Source: Singulisphaera sp. GP187 (GTDB lineage: Bacteria > Planctomycetota > Planctomycetia > Gemmatales > Gemmataceae). Taken from it: a DNA stretch of 38,695 nt. The DNA lies in assembly GCA_945861245.1 (NCBI GenBank), contig CAMAUE010000037.1, positions 1 to 38,695 of the forward strand. Direction: 5' to 3'. The notes under the pieces were generated by a model. The model searched no databases. It was given only the letters and a program-made list of their open reading frames with translations, and had not been told where the DNA came from. The translations under genes and the position numbers were made by a program. Below, piece after piece: positions 32,845 through 38,695 of the stretch; positions within the stretch are counted from its first letter, which is position 1, and every line of letters begins with the position of its first letter.

Positions 32845-33163
32845 TGGGTTCACTCCGGAGCAACGTATGGTAAACTCAAACCGGTAAGCGTTTCAGGCAG
32901 GATTCGACAACGCACAACGCGTACGAACAGTGTTGGGGATTGTATGCCGAACGGTATTGGCTTGCAAGCGGCGTGAGTCGCGGATTTTCACGGTGCCTTT
33001 TCCCGAGCCTGAGCGCCAGCGAAGGGCCGTCGCACGTGCTTCGCAGGCGCTCAGGCTCGGAGCAATCAATCCAAAACAATTCTCGCCGCGAATGGAACTA
33101 TTTCGCTCCCCAAGAGTCCAATAGGGAGATAACCGTCCCCCTTTACAAATCAGGAGCATATCC
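32845..33163. other. 319-bp divergent gap with one inverted repeat
   Basis: The stretch separates the PA14 cytochrome gene and the small secreted gene at 33164 and must carry promoters for both. None is clear enough to call. Its one visible structure is the inverted repeat CCGAGCCTGAGCGCC (33004-33018) and GGCGCTCAGGCTCGG (33046-33060). Open frames here look like chance. Confidence 0.6.
33004..33060. repeat. Inverted repeat between divergent genes
   Basis: CCGAGCCTGAGCGCC and GGCGCTCAGGCTCGG are perfect 15-bp complements with a 27-bp loop. The sequence is unrelated to families A and B. Confidence 0.85.
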
Positions 33164-33523
33164 ATGTTTCGTCTGTTCGCACTTGCTTGCGTCATTGCTG
33201 GTCTCGCTTTCTTGGCTCACACGCCGTCCGCGGACGCACAAGCCAAGAAGAATCAGATGGTCAAGGGATCTATCAAGTCCGTTGACTCAGACACCAGGGT
33301 TCTGGTCATCAACCAAAAAGTCAAGAATGAAACGGTCGATCGCGAACTCAGCATCGACGAAAGCGTCGAGTTTGTCGTTACTCTGAAAGGTGGCGAGAAG
33401 AAGAAGGTGAATGGCCGAAGTGGCCTGATCCTCCTTGAACAGCAGAAAGCGGCCGGCTCCATGGCCCAGGTGAAGTGCGACAAGGACGTGAAAGTTATCT
33501 CGGTTACGGTAACGATCAAGTAA
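33164..33523 (+). CDS. Small secreted protein of unknown function
   Basis: The product has 119 residues. The ATG at 33164 follows AGGAG at seven bases. A signal peptide spans about 1-26 (FALACVIAGLAFLA, ending ADAQ). The mature part is Lys-rich (QAKKNQMVKGSIKSVDSDTRVLVINQK) and built of short beta strands, ending VKVISVTVTIK. It resembles small OB-like or single-barrel periplasmic proteins, but I do not recognise a family. It stands alone: divergent from the cytochrome gene, with its own terminator at 33548. Confidence 0.8.
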   Translation: MFRLFALACVIAGLAFLAHTPSADAQAKKNQMVKGSIKSVDSDTRVLVINQKVKNETVDRELSIDESVEFVVTLKGGEKKKVNGRSGLILLEQQKAAGSMAQVKCDKDVKVISVTVTIK

Positions 33524-33547
33524 CAACCAACTGCTGATTTCTAATGT

Positions 33548-33571
33548 CTGAACCATCCCGCGATGGTTCAG
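33548..33571 (+). terminator. Probable terminator hairpin after the 33164 gene
   Basis: CTGAACCATC and GATGGTTCAG form a perfect 10-bp stem with a 4-base loop, followed by GCATTTCATTTT. The T-run is imperfect. It sits between convergent genes and may serve both. Confidence 0.65.
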
Positions 33572-33582
33572 GCATTTCATTT

Positions 33583-34497
33583 TCACTTTGTCGCTACCGC
33601 AAGCAAACTCTCGGGCCTACCGCACAGCAATCCCGCCAAGCTGAACAGGCGCGATCCGAGGCGTGTTTGCAAGAATCGGCCCCCGCTGCCCACGATTTGA
33701 TTGGCGATCCTACGTCCAACGGAATGCCGCACCCAGCTTGCGTGCCGATCCGCGCGGATTTCGATCCGGCCGAACCCTGCTTTTTCCAACATCGCATGCA
33801 GCGTTCGCGGCGTGAAGTGCGATAAATGTCTCGGCAAATCGAGCGCAAACCAATCCGGCCCGAACCATTCCGCCGCCAGGCTATCGAAGTTCGGCACGCT
33901 GACCAACAACAGGCCGCCGGGAGTCAACAATTCCCTCGCCTCGCGCAACGTGTCCAGAGGCCGATGGACATGCTCCAGCGATTGCCGCATCGTGATCGCC
34001 TCAAGCCGCGGCGAGTTCCAGCGCGGGTGCGGCAGCGTTCCGAGTTCGACGGGCAGGCCTCGATCAATCGCACGCTCGGCGGTTTCGTCATCGGTGTCGA
34101 GTCCCGCAACATCCCACCCGCGTCGCCGCATCTCCACCAGGAACGCGCCGTCGCCGCAACCGAAATCGAGCAACCGCGCCGGGCGGTGTCGCGCGAGCCG
34201 TCGGGACATGGCGTCGCCACGACTAACGTGGTTCGTCGGCGGGGCGAGTCGATCGCGCATTGGATCATCGTAAAACGCCAGGATCGAGCCGGCATCGGGC
34301 CGTGGATTGGTGAACACGAAGTCGCAACGATCGCACCGCACGACGAGAAACCGCATGCCCGACCGCCGCGGGTCTGCCGCCTCCAAAATCGGTACGCAGC
34401 GAACGCCCTCGCACAGCGGACACGCCGTCTCCTCCCACGACACGCAAACAATATCGTGTGGCGATTGGTGCTCCAGCAATTCGGGATCAAACGACAT
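33583..34497 (-). CDS. SAM-dependent methyltransferase with N-terminal zinc ribbon
   Basis: The product has 304 residues from the ATG at 34497, which has GGAGG eight bases upstream. A zinc ribbon is formed by CPLC (26-29) and CDRC (55-58). A class I methyltransferase domain follows: motif I LLDFGCGDGAFLVEM (from 109), then a motif II-like VAGLDTDDETAERA, the MRQSLEHVHRPLDTL motif and LLTPGGLLLVSVPNFDS. The zinc ribbon plus this fold is common in genes for surface sugar or lipid modification. The acceptor is unknown. The gene converges on the 33164 gene and stands about 210 bp from RidA, which is divergent. Confidence 0.87.
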   Translation of the reverse strand: MSFDPELLEHQSPHDIVCVSWEETACPLCEGVRCVPILEAADPRRSGMRFLVVRCDRCDFVFTNPRPDAGSILAFYDDPMRDRLAPPTNHVSRGDAMSRRLARHRPARLLDFGCGDGAFLVEMRRRGWDVAGLDTDDETAERAIDRGLPVELGTLPHPRWNSPRLEAITMRQSLEHVHRPLDTLREARELLTPGGLLLVSVPNFDSLAAEWFGPDWFALDLPRHLSHFTPRTLHAMLEKAGFGRIEIRADRHASWVRHSVGRRIANQIVGSGGRFLQTRLGSRLFSLAGLLCGRPESLLAVATK

Positions 34498-34708
34498 AAG
34501 ACGAGCCTCCGTGCTCAAGCGAGTAGAACAGGACCGCGTTTCCATGCTCTGCGTGGGAACGTCTGAGCTCAAATGCCTATTTTGCCCAATTCGATGAAAA
34601 AGCGAAAGGCCAGTTTGTATTGACGTTGTCCAATGTTCAATATTTCCGCATCAATGATAAAGAAATGCGTCGCCTGTAATCGAATCCACCCCGAAAGGAT
34701 CCCAAGCC

Positions 34709-35146
34709 ATGGGCGTCACTCAACGAGCCAAAGACCTCGGCATCGCGTTCCTGAAAAAGGAAAAGGGCTACCTAAACCTCTGCGCCCGCACCGGCAATCT
34801 GCTGTTCACTTCCGGGCATGTCAGCGACATGAAGGGCAAGCTCGGCGCCAACCTCAGCGTCGAGCAAGGCGTGTTAGCCGCTCGCGAATGTGCCGTCAAG
34901 ATTCTGCAATCGGTCCACGATTCGCACGGCACCCTCGACGGACTGCGCGTCATCAAGCTTCTCGGCTGCGTCAACTCGACACTCGAATTCACCGATCAGC
35001 ACCTCGTCGTCAACGGTGCGTCCGACCTCTTCCACCAGCTTTTCGGCAAGGACGACCTCGGCTACCACGCCCGCAGCGCCCTCGGCTTCGCCAACCTACC
35101 GACGGGTGCCGCTGTTGAAGTCGAGGCGATATTCGAAGTCCTCTAG
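34709..35146 (+). CDS. RidA (YjgF/YER057c/UK114) family protein
   Basis: The product has 145 residues. The ATG at 34709 has GAAAGGATCC upstream. RidA family enzymes hydrolyse reactive enamine and imine intermediates left by PLP enzymes; this longer form belongs to a subgroup of about 145-155 residues rather than RidA itself (about 128). The family's key residues are present: Arg122 in ARSALGFANLP and Glu138 in VEVEAIFEV. LNLCARTGNLLFTSGHV is the conserved first strand pair. The next gene on the other strand is a PLP enzyme of the D-threonine-aldolase type, which would suit this role, though they converge and no operon is implied. Confidence 0.92.
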   Translation: MGVTQRAKDLGIAFLKKEKGYLNLCARTGNLLFTSGHVSDMKGKLGANLSVEQGVLAARECAVKILQSVHDSHGTLDGLRVIKLLGCVNSTLEFTDQHLVVNGASDLFHQLFGKDDLGYHARSALGFANLPTGAAVEVEAIFEVL

Positions 35147-35320
35147 CAAGCCCAAAGGTGAGGTACTCCGAACCCCATTGGCACCGACTTAAGGAAATCG
35201 TGTCGATCCAAAGCGGACTAACCACAGAGGCACAGAGAGCACAGAGGAAATGGCAGAATTGTGAATTAACTTTTTCACGATTGCGGGTGGTGATTCAGTT
35301 CCCTATTCTTTGCATTTTCT

Positions 35321-35360
35321 CTGTGTGCCTCTGTGTGCCTCTGTGTGCCTCTGTGTGCCT
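35321..35360. repeat. Four perfect tandem copies of a 10-bp unit
   Basis: CTGTGTGCCT is repeated four times exactly, followed by the partial copy CTGTGGTTCA. The reverse complement of the unit (AGGCACACAG) resembles the segment GAGGCACAGAG at about 35227-35237. Confidence 0.95.
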
Positions 35361-35413
35361 CTGTGGTTCAATTGTATTTGTTTGGTTCGCATTCCTTAAG
35401 TTGATGCCTATGG

Positions 35414-35478
35414 GGTGAGGTGCTCCGAACCCTTGTGGATCACCCACAGCGAGCCCAGAGGTTCGGAGTACCTCACCT
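35414..35478. repeat. Inverted repeat before the PLP-enzyme stop
   Basis: GGTGAGGTGCTCCGAACC pairs with GGTTCGGAGTACCTCACC with one mismatch. It ends eight bases before the convergent PLP-enzyme stop at 35486. A third copy lies at 35158-35175. Confidence 0.8.
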
Positions 35479-35485
35479 CTGGGCT

Positions 35486-36559
35486 TTAGTCGTACCGTCC
35501 GCTCGCCTCGATTGGCCAAACCGCCTCGACCTTGCCCGCGCGCACTGCGATACATTGGCGGTGCAGGTTCATCGTCGCACAGCAATGGGCGGGGATCACC
35601 TCGCGCAGATCGCCGACCTTCGCCAACATGCCCTCGCCTTCTACCTTCGTATGCTCCTCGGAGAGCCGGGTAACGGTTTCGCCGGCGTGGCCCTTTATCA
35701 TCGGCATGCCGAAATCTTTCGAGATCGCCTTCGAGCCGGCGTCGAGCACGTACCACTTCGGGCTGACGCTCATCACCATGGCGAGGATCGACAGCGAACA
35801 GCCGAACTCCGGTCGAACGGCGTGATACGCACAATCCATCAGCACGAACGAACCGGGCTGGATTTCGGTGACGCCCGGAAAGCCGGCGACGAACTCCCAC
35901 GTGCCCGTTCCCGCGCCGGTGACGGTGTTGACGGCGACGCCCGCCTTCTCGATCAGCCGCCGCGTGCCGATGAGTTGTTCCATGCCTTGCAAACATTTCG
36001 TGCGTTTCTCGCCCATGTCGGCCATCAGTTGCAGATGCCCGTCATAGCCCTGCAAACCCTCGAAGCGCAACCCGGGACTGCGGGCAATGCGTTGCGCCAG
36101 CCCGACCGCCGCCTCGCCGGGCAGCACGCCGCACCGGGCCATGCCGACATCGACTTCGATCAGCACGCCAAGCGTCACGCCGGCGGCACTCATCGCCTTG
36201 CTCAGTTGGTCGATGTTCGCTTCGGTATCCACGCACACCGTGAGCTTAACGCGCTTCGCCAACTCGGCCAGGCGTTGCATCTTGATAGGGCTGACGATCT
36301 GGTTGGCGATGAGAATATCGCGAATGCCAACCCCCGCGAGCACCTCGGCCTCGTTCAGCTTCGCGCAGAGAAACGTGGCCCCGCCGCGTTCGTGGATATA
36401 GCGTGCTAGTCCGCCGCACTTGAGCGACTTGAAATGTGTTCGCACATTGACGCCGCGCTCTTTGCCGGCGCCGAACATGCGTTTTAGATTGGCGTCGATG
36501 ACGTCGAGGTCGAGCAGAAGTTGTGGCGAATCGAGAGCAGTCAACGGTAAGCCGATCAT
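35486..36559 (-). CDS. D-threonine aldolase / D-serine dehydratase-like PLP enzyme
   Basis: The product has 357 residues and belongs to fold type III PLP enzymes (alanine racemase N-terminal domain). Lys44 in VRTHFKSLK is the PLP lysine, matching the RPHxKxHK site. The barrel continues through ATFLCAKLNEAEVLAGVGIRDILIANQI, VLIEVDVGMARCGV and GYDGHLQLM. The C-terminal metal site HCC with His325 and Cys327 (IPAHCCATMNLH) matches the divalent ion site of D-threonine aldolase and eukaryal D-serine dehydratase. The reaction is probably cleavage of a beta-hydroxy D-amino acid; which one is not readable. The start codon is preceded by a weak site. The nearest upstream gene is the transport-free DUF1501 gene about 310 bp away. 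Confidence 0.92.
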   Translation of the reverse strand: MIGLPLTALDSPQLLLDLDVIDANLKRMFGAGKERGVNVRTHFKSLKCGGLARYIHERGGATFLCAKLNEAEVLAGVGIRDILIANQIVSPIKMQRLAELAKRVKLTVCVDTEANIDQLSKAMSAAGVTLGVLIEVDVGMARCGVLPGEAAVGLAQRIARSPGLRFEGLQGYDGHLQLMADMGEKRTKCLQGMEQLIGTRRLIEKAGVAVNTVTGAGTGTWEFVAGFPGVTEIQPGSFVLMDCAYHAVRPEFGCSLSILAMVMSVSPKWYVLDAGSKAISKDFGMPMIKGHAGETVTRLSEEHTKVEGEGMLAKVGDLREVIPAHCCATMNLHRQCIAVRAGKVEAVWPIEASGRYD

Positions 36560-36869
36560 GATGATAATCCCGTGAAAATATTAATGCGTTCGGAAATAGG
36601 ATAGCCGACGACGGCCCATTCAGCCAAGCTTGAATTTGCATGGACGATGGATGAGCGGCAGAATTCGCCATGAGTACACAAAAAGCGAAGCACGAAACTC
36701 GCAGCGATTAGACCCAACATGCGAAGCGTGACCGCCTCAACATCGCTTTGAAATTTCATGCGTCGCTTTGTGTACTTCGGTTTAGCCGCTCGCCTTGGGC
36801 GAGCGCGATCTGCGTGTCGTGGGGAAATCGTTCGCGCTCGCCGATGGCGAGCGGCTAAACGAAAATCGC
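36560..36869. other. 310-bp gap with a family A repeat, no firm gene
   Basis: It lies between the PLP enzyme and the DUF1501 gene, both minus strand. A 67-codon frame (36556-36759) overlaps the PLP enzyme start by ATGA but has no ribosome site and no protein-like pattern. The family A repeat occupies 36780-36860. Confidence 0.6.
36780..36860. repeat. Intergenic inverted repeat, family A
   Basis: GTTTAGCCGCTCGCCTTGGG pairs with CCGATGGCGAGCGGCTAAAC with two mismatches. It begins nine bases after the stop of the DUF1501 gene (read leftward). Confidence 0.92.
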
Positions 36870-38279
36870 TTACAACAACCCTGGGATCGGCGTGCCTTCG
36901 CTGACGATATTCGCCACTCGGCCTAGTTCACGTTGCACGCGGACTTCGCCGATGTCGAGCAGGGTGTGCATGATCGTCGCCATCAGGTTCGGCGGACCGA
37001 AGCGTTCCGTCGCCGGCGCGGAGGCAATGCGATCGGATCGGCCGATGACTTGGCCCATGCGCAACCCGCCGCCCGCCAGGAGCAGCGTTGTCAGGTTGCC
37101 ATGATGATCGCGACCGCCGTTGCCATTGCGGCGAGGTGTGCGGCCCATTTCGCCAGTGACGACAAGTAGAATCTTTTCGCTCAAACCGCGTTCGTGGATG
37201 TCTTCCAAGAACGCCGACACGGCATGATCGACTTGCCCCGCCATCGCTGGCAGCGCTGCCAGGTTGCGCGGGCTGTTTTCATTGGCGTGCATGTCCCAAC
37301 CGCAATCGGACACGGTAACGAACCCGCAGCCCGCCTCGCACAGGCGACGCGCCATGAGCATTTGCTTGCCGAGAAGGTTCGATGCGCGACGCATGTCGTA
37401 ATAGCTCTGGACGTATTCGTTCGTGAAGTAACCGCTCGTGTCGTAGCGAGCGACGAGGCGAGGGTCTTCGCGCGACAGGTCAAACGACTGCGCCACACCT
37501 CGGCTAATCACGTCGAACGCTTGCTGTTGGAAGCGATCATTTCCCGCCATCGTGCCGCGGCTGTCGAGATCGGAACGCAGCGTGTCGAACGCGCCAAGCA
37601 GGTAGCGGCGATCCTCAAAACGATCCGGCGAAATCCGCATTTCCATGTTGCGCTGAATCTCACTCGACCCGCTCGGATCGAACGCGCGGTAACTGGCGCC
37701 AAGATCGCCCGGCGCGGTCAACGTCGGCAAGGCGCCGGTCTCAAAGTTGCCCTGCATGCGAAGGCCACGCTGCACCGCTTCGGGCAGCACGAGAATATTG
37801 TTCGGCATCCCAGTTTGCGGATGGTTGACGCCGGCGATGCGAGCATAGAGCGAACCCATCGACGCCTTCAGCGGGTTGCCGCCGCTCGCTGGGATGAGGT
37901 AGGTGTGGTCGGCCTGACCCGAAGCATACGACCGCACGATGCTGATCTTGTCCGTCATGCGTGCGAGCCGAGGAAACGACGCGCCGAACGTGATGCCTGG
38001 CAAGTCGGTCTGCACCTCGCCGTTCATGCTGCGAACCTCAACGGGTGCGTCCATCTTGGGGTCAAAGAACTCGATATGCGAAGGCCCGCCGTTGAGGAAC
38101 AAGAAAACGACTGATTTATCTTTCACCACGCGGCCCGTTTCAGCTGCATGAGCGCGAACACGGAGCAGGTCGGGCAGTGTTAGCCCGCCCAGTAAACCCA
38201 ACCCGCCAACTCGAAGAAATTCGCGACGGCTAAATCCCTGGCATGTACGATCTTTGCGATTGCTAAGAACTGAAAACAT
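36870..38279 (-). CDS. DUF1501 protein with Tat signal
   Basis: The product has 469 residues. A twin-arginine export signal is visible (SRREFLRV, 17-24, then GGLGLLGGLTLPDLL). The body has the DUF1501 pattern: SVVFLFLNGGPSHIEFFDPK, YASGQADHT, AGCGFVTVSDCGWDMHANE, and near the end VVTGEMGRTPRRNGNGGRDHHGNLTTLLLAGGGLRMGQVIG. These are marks of the alkaline-phosphatase/sulfatase-like fold seen in this family. The proteins are exported folded and are usually encoded beside a DUF1549/DUF1553 gene, which is not the case here. AAGGA lies eight bases before the ATG. The reaction is unknown; hydrolase or sugar-oxidation roles are suggested for the family. Confidence 0.95.
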   Translation of the reverse strand: MFSVLSNRKDRTCQGFSRREFLRVGGLGLLGGLTLPDLLRVRAHAAETGRVVKDKSVVFLFLNGGPSHIEFFDPKMDAPVEVRSMNGEVQTDLPGITFGASFPRLARMTDKISIVRSYASGQADHTYLIPASGGNPLKASMGSLYARIAGVNHPQTGMPNNILVLPEAVQRGLRMQGNFETGALPTLTAPGDLGASYRAFDPSGSSEIQRNMEMRISPDRFEDRRYLLGAFDTLRSDLDSRGTMAGNDRFQQQAFDVISRGVAQSFDLSREDPRLVARYDTSGYFTNEYVQSYYDMRRASNLLGKQMLMARRLCEAGCGFVTVSDCGWDMHANENSPRNLAALPAMAGQVDHAVSAFLEDIHERGLSEKILLVVTGEMGRTPRRNGNGGRDHHGNLTTLLLAGGGLRMGQVIGRSDRIASAPATERFGPPNLMATIMHTLLDIGEVRVQRELGRVANIVSEGTPIPGLL

Positions 38280-38333
38280 GGCTGGTGTCCTTGGTAGGTG
38301 GAACCAAAATAAACTGGCGGGGATAACGTGTAT

Positions 38334-38362
38334 ACATTAACAGGCGGACAGGCGTGCGTCAA
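38334..38362 (-). promoter_or_regulatory. Candidate promoter of the DUF1501 gene
   Basis: On the minus strand, TTGACG (38362-38357) and TAATGT (38339-38334) are separated by exactly 17 bp and lie 55 bp before the start codon at 38279. The sequence between holds the ribosome site AAGGA. The call rests on consensus matching. Confidence 0.45.
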
Positions 38363-38551
38363 GAAAGAACTGGCAGAATTTCGACTTCGGATAATCTACG
38401 CAACCTTCGCCGAATCGTCGCACAGGACGGTAACTCTGGCCTCATCAATCCGGTGAAGCCGACAGAATTCGCGAACACACGTAATCACCATTCAATTCTT
38501 GATTCGACCCTTCTCGCCCATCTCCATTCCAATCATTAACCACAGAGGGGT

Positions 38552-38695
38552 TCATCCGATTAATGCGTATTTTGTCGTATGTAGTGCCAATATCTTGAGT
38601 TTGAAGAAAGCAAGATCGCGGTAGCCATACGCTTGGCCGTTCATTTTGCGGATTTTGTTGTTGGTGCCTTCCAAGGGGCCGGTTGAGATGCGGTA
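38552..38695 (-). CDS. ISL3-family transposase, C-terminal end (cut by window edge)
   Basis: The last 47 codons are present and end in TGA at 38552. The peptide ISTGPLEGTNNKIRKMNGQAYGYRDLAFFKLKILALH is the typical C-terminus of ISL3-type DDE transposases (conserved GPLEGTNNKI and GYRD). The conserved Glu in LEGTNN is the catalytic third acid of the DDE triad. The remainder lies outside the window to the right. No terminal inverted repeat of the element could be recognised in the 38280-38551 gap. Confidence 0.9.
   Translation of the reverse strand, partial: YRISTGPLEGTNNKIRKMNGQAYGYRDLAFFKLKILALHTTKYALIG

Larger units (their letters stand above)
35147..35485. other. 339-bp convergent gap filled with repeats, no gene
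   Basis: Three related elements around GGTGAGGTACTCCGAACC lie at 35158-35175, 35414-35430 (variant GTGCTCC) and, inverted, 35460-35478. Between them ACCACAGAGGCACAGAGAGC (from 35221) faces a tandem array (35321-35360) whose complement it resembles. There is no credible reading frame. Confidence 0.75.

Noticed and set aside
35321..35360. Tandem repeats read as a CRISPR array
   Set aside because: The units are 10 bp and directly joined, with no spacers and no cas genes.
35420..36409. 329-codon open frame opposite the PLP enzyme
   Set aside because: It is antisense to a well supported enzyme and its protein is rich in His, Arg and Ala with no motif.
36556..36759. 67-codon frame overlapping the PLP enzyme start by ATGA
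   Set aside because: The overlap looks like coupling, but there is no ribosome site and no protein-like pattern.
2506..36860. Family A and B hairpins read as simple rho-independent terminators
   Set aside because: They lack T-runs, have long loops, share sequence between loci, and some lie between divergent genes.

Overview
The window looks like chromosomal DNA of a planctomycete, most likely a Gemmataceae-type member of the Planctomycetota. The main evidence is a set of lineage-typical families: a DUF1501 protein with a Tat signal (36870-38279), a DUF1549/DUF1553 cytochrome protein (23490-25847), a five-haem PA14 cytochrome (30058-32844), a secreted sorbosone-dehydrogenase-like propeller (27665-29179), an FHA-ABC transporter and a Uma2 nuclease. 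The DNA is GC-rich. No rRNA, tRNA, CRISPR array or prophage was seen. Family assignments come from reading motifs, not from database searches.

Layout. 1-3420: a small secreted PrcB_C-like protein, an isochorismatase-family hydrolase, a secreted trypsin-like protein whose PDZ domain lies inside the protease fold, and LarB. 3586-5271: a secreted protein built from duplicated Ig-like modules. 5351-10644 (minus strand): a three-gene membrane operon, read as a P1B-type metal ATPase fused to an HflK-like SPFH domain, then an HflC-like and a second HflK-like protein. 11081-14430: archaeal/eukaryal-type prolyl-tRNA synthetase, a DNA methyltransferase and a convergent winged-helix-like unknown. 14715-20020: TruD, an FHA-ABC transporter with a coiled-coil neighbour, and a short-chain dehydrogenase. 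20136-23402: a metal-ligand-less M24 peptidase homologue, a gamma-carbonic-anhydrase-like protein and an arginase-fold protein. 23490-32844 (minus strand): DUF1549/1553 cytochrome, a HEPN protein and its overlapping partner, a DUF2314-ankyrin protein, the sorbosone-like propeller, Uma2 and the PA14 cytochrome. 33164-38279: a small secreted protein, a zinc-ribbon methyltransferase, RidA, a D-threonine-aldolase-like PLP enzyme and DUF1501. The right edge holds the 3' end of an ISL3-family transposase.

Two things stand out. First, the ATPase-SPFH fusion operon links a metal pump covalently to the HflK/HflC membrane-scaffold family, which otherwise controls FtsH; this is the best candidate for an undescribed system here. 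Second, most intergenic gaps carry long inverted repeats whose arms are themselves palindromic. Two sequence families recur (arm cores GTTTAGCCGCTCGCC and GCCGCTTGCGGCTTAGCGCTC), alongside several single-copy designs. They sit between convergent, tandem and divergent genes, so they are not simply terminators and look like dispersed REP/MITE-type elements.

The DUF1549/1553, DUF1501, PA14-cytochrome and propeller proteins are families that planctomycetes carry in large numbers and that are thought to act in periplasmic oxidative breakdown of complex carbohydrates. Here they are scattered rather than in one operon.
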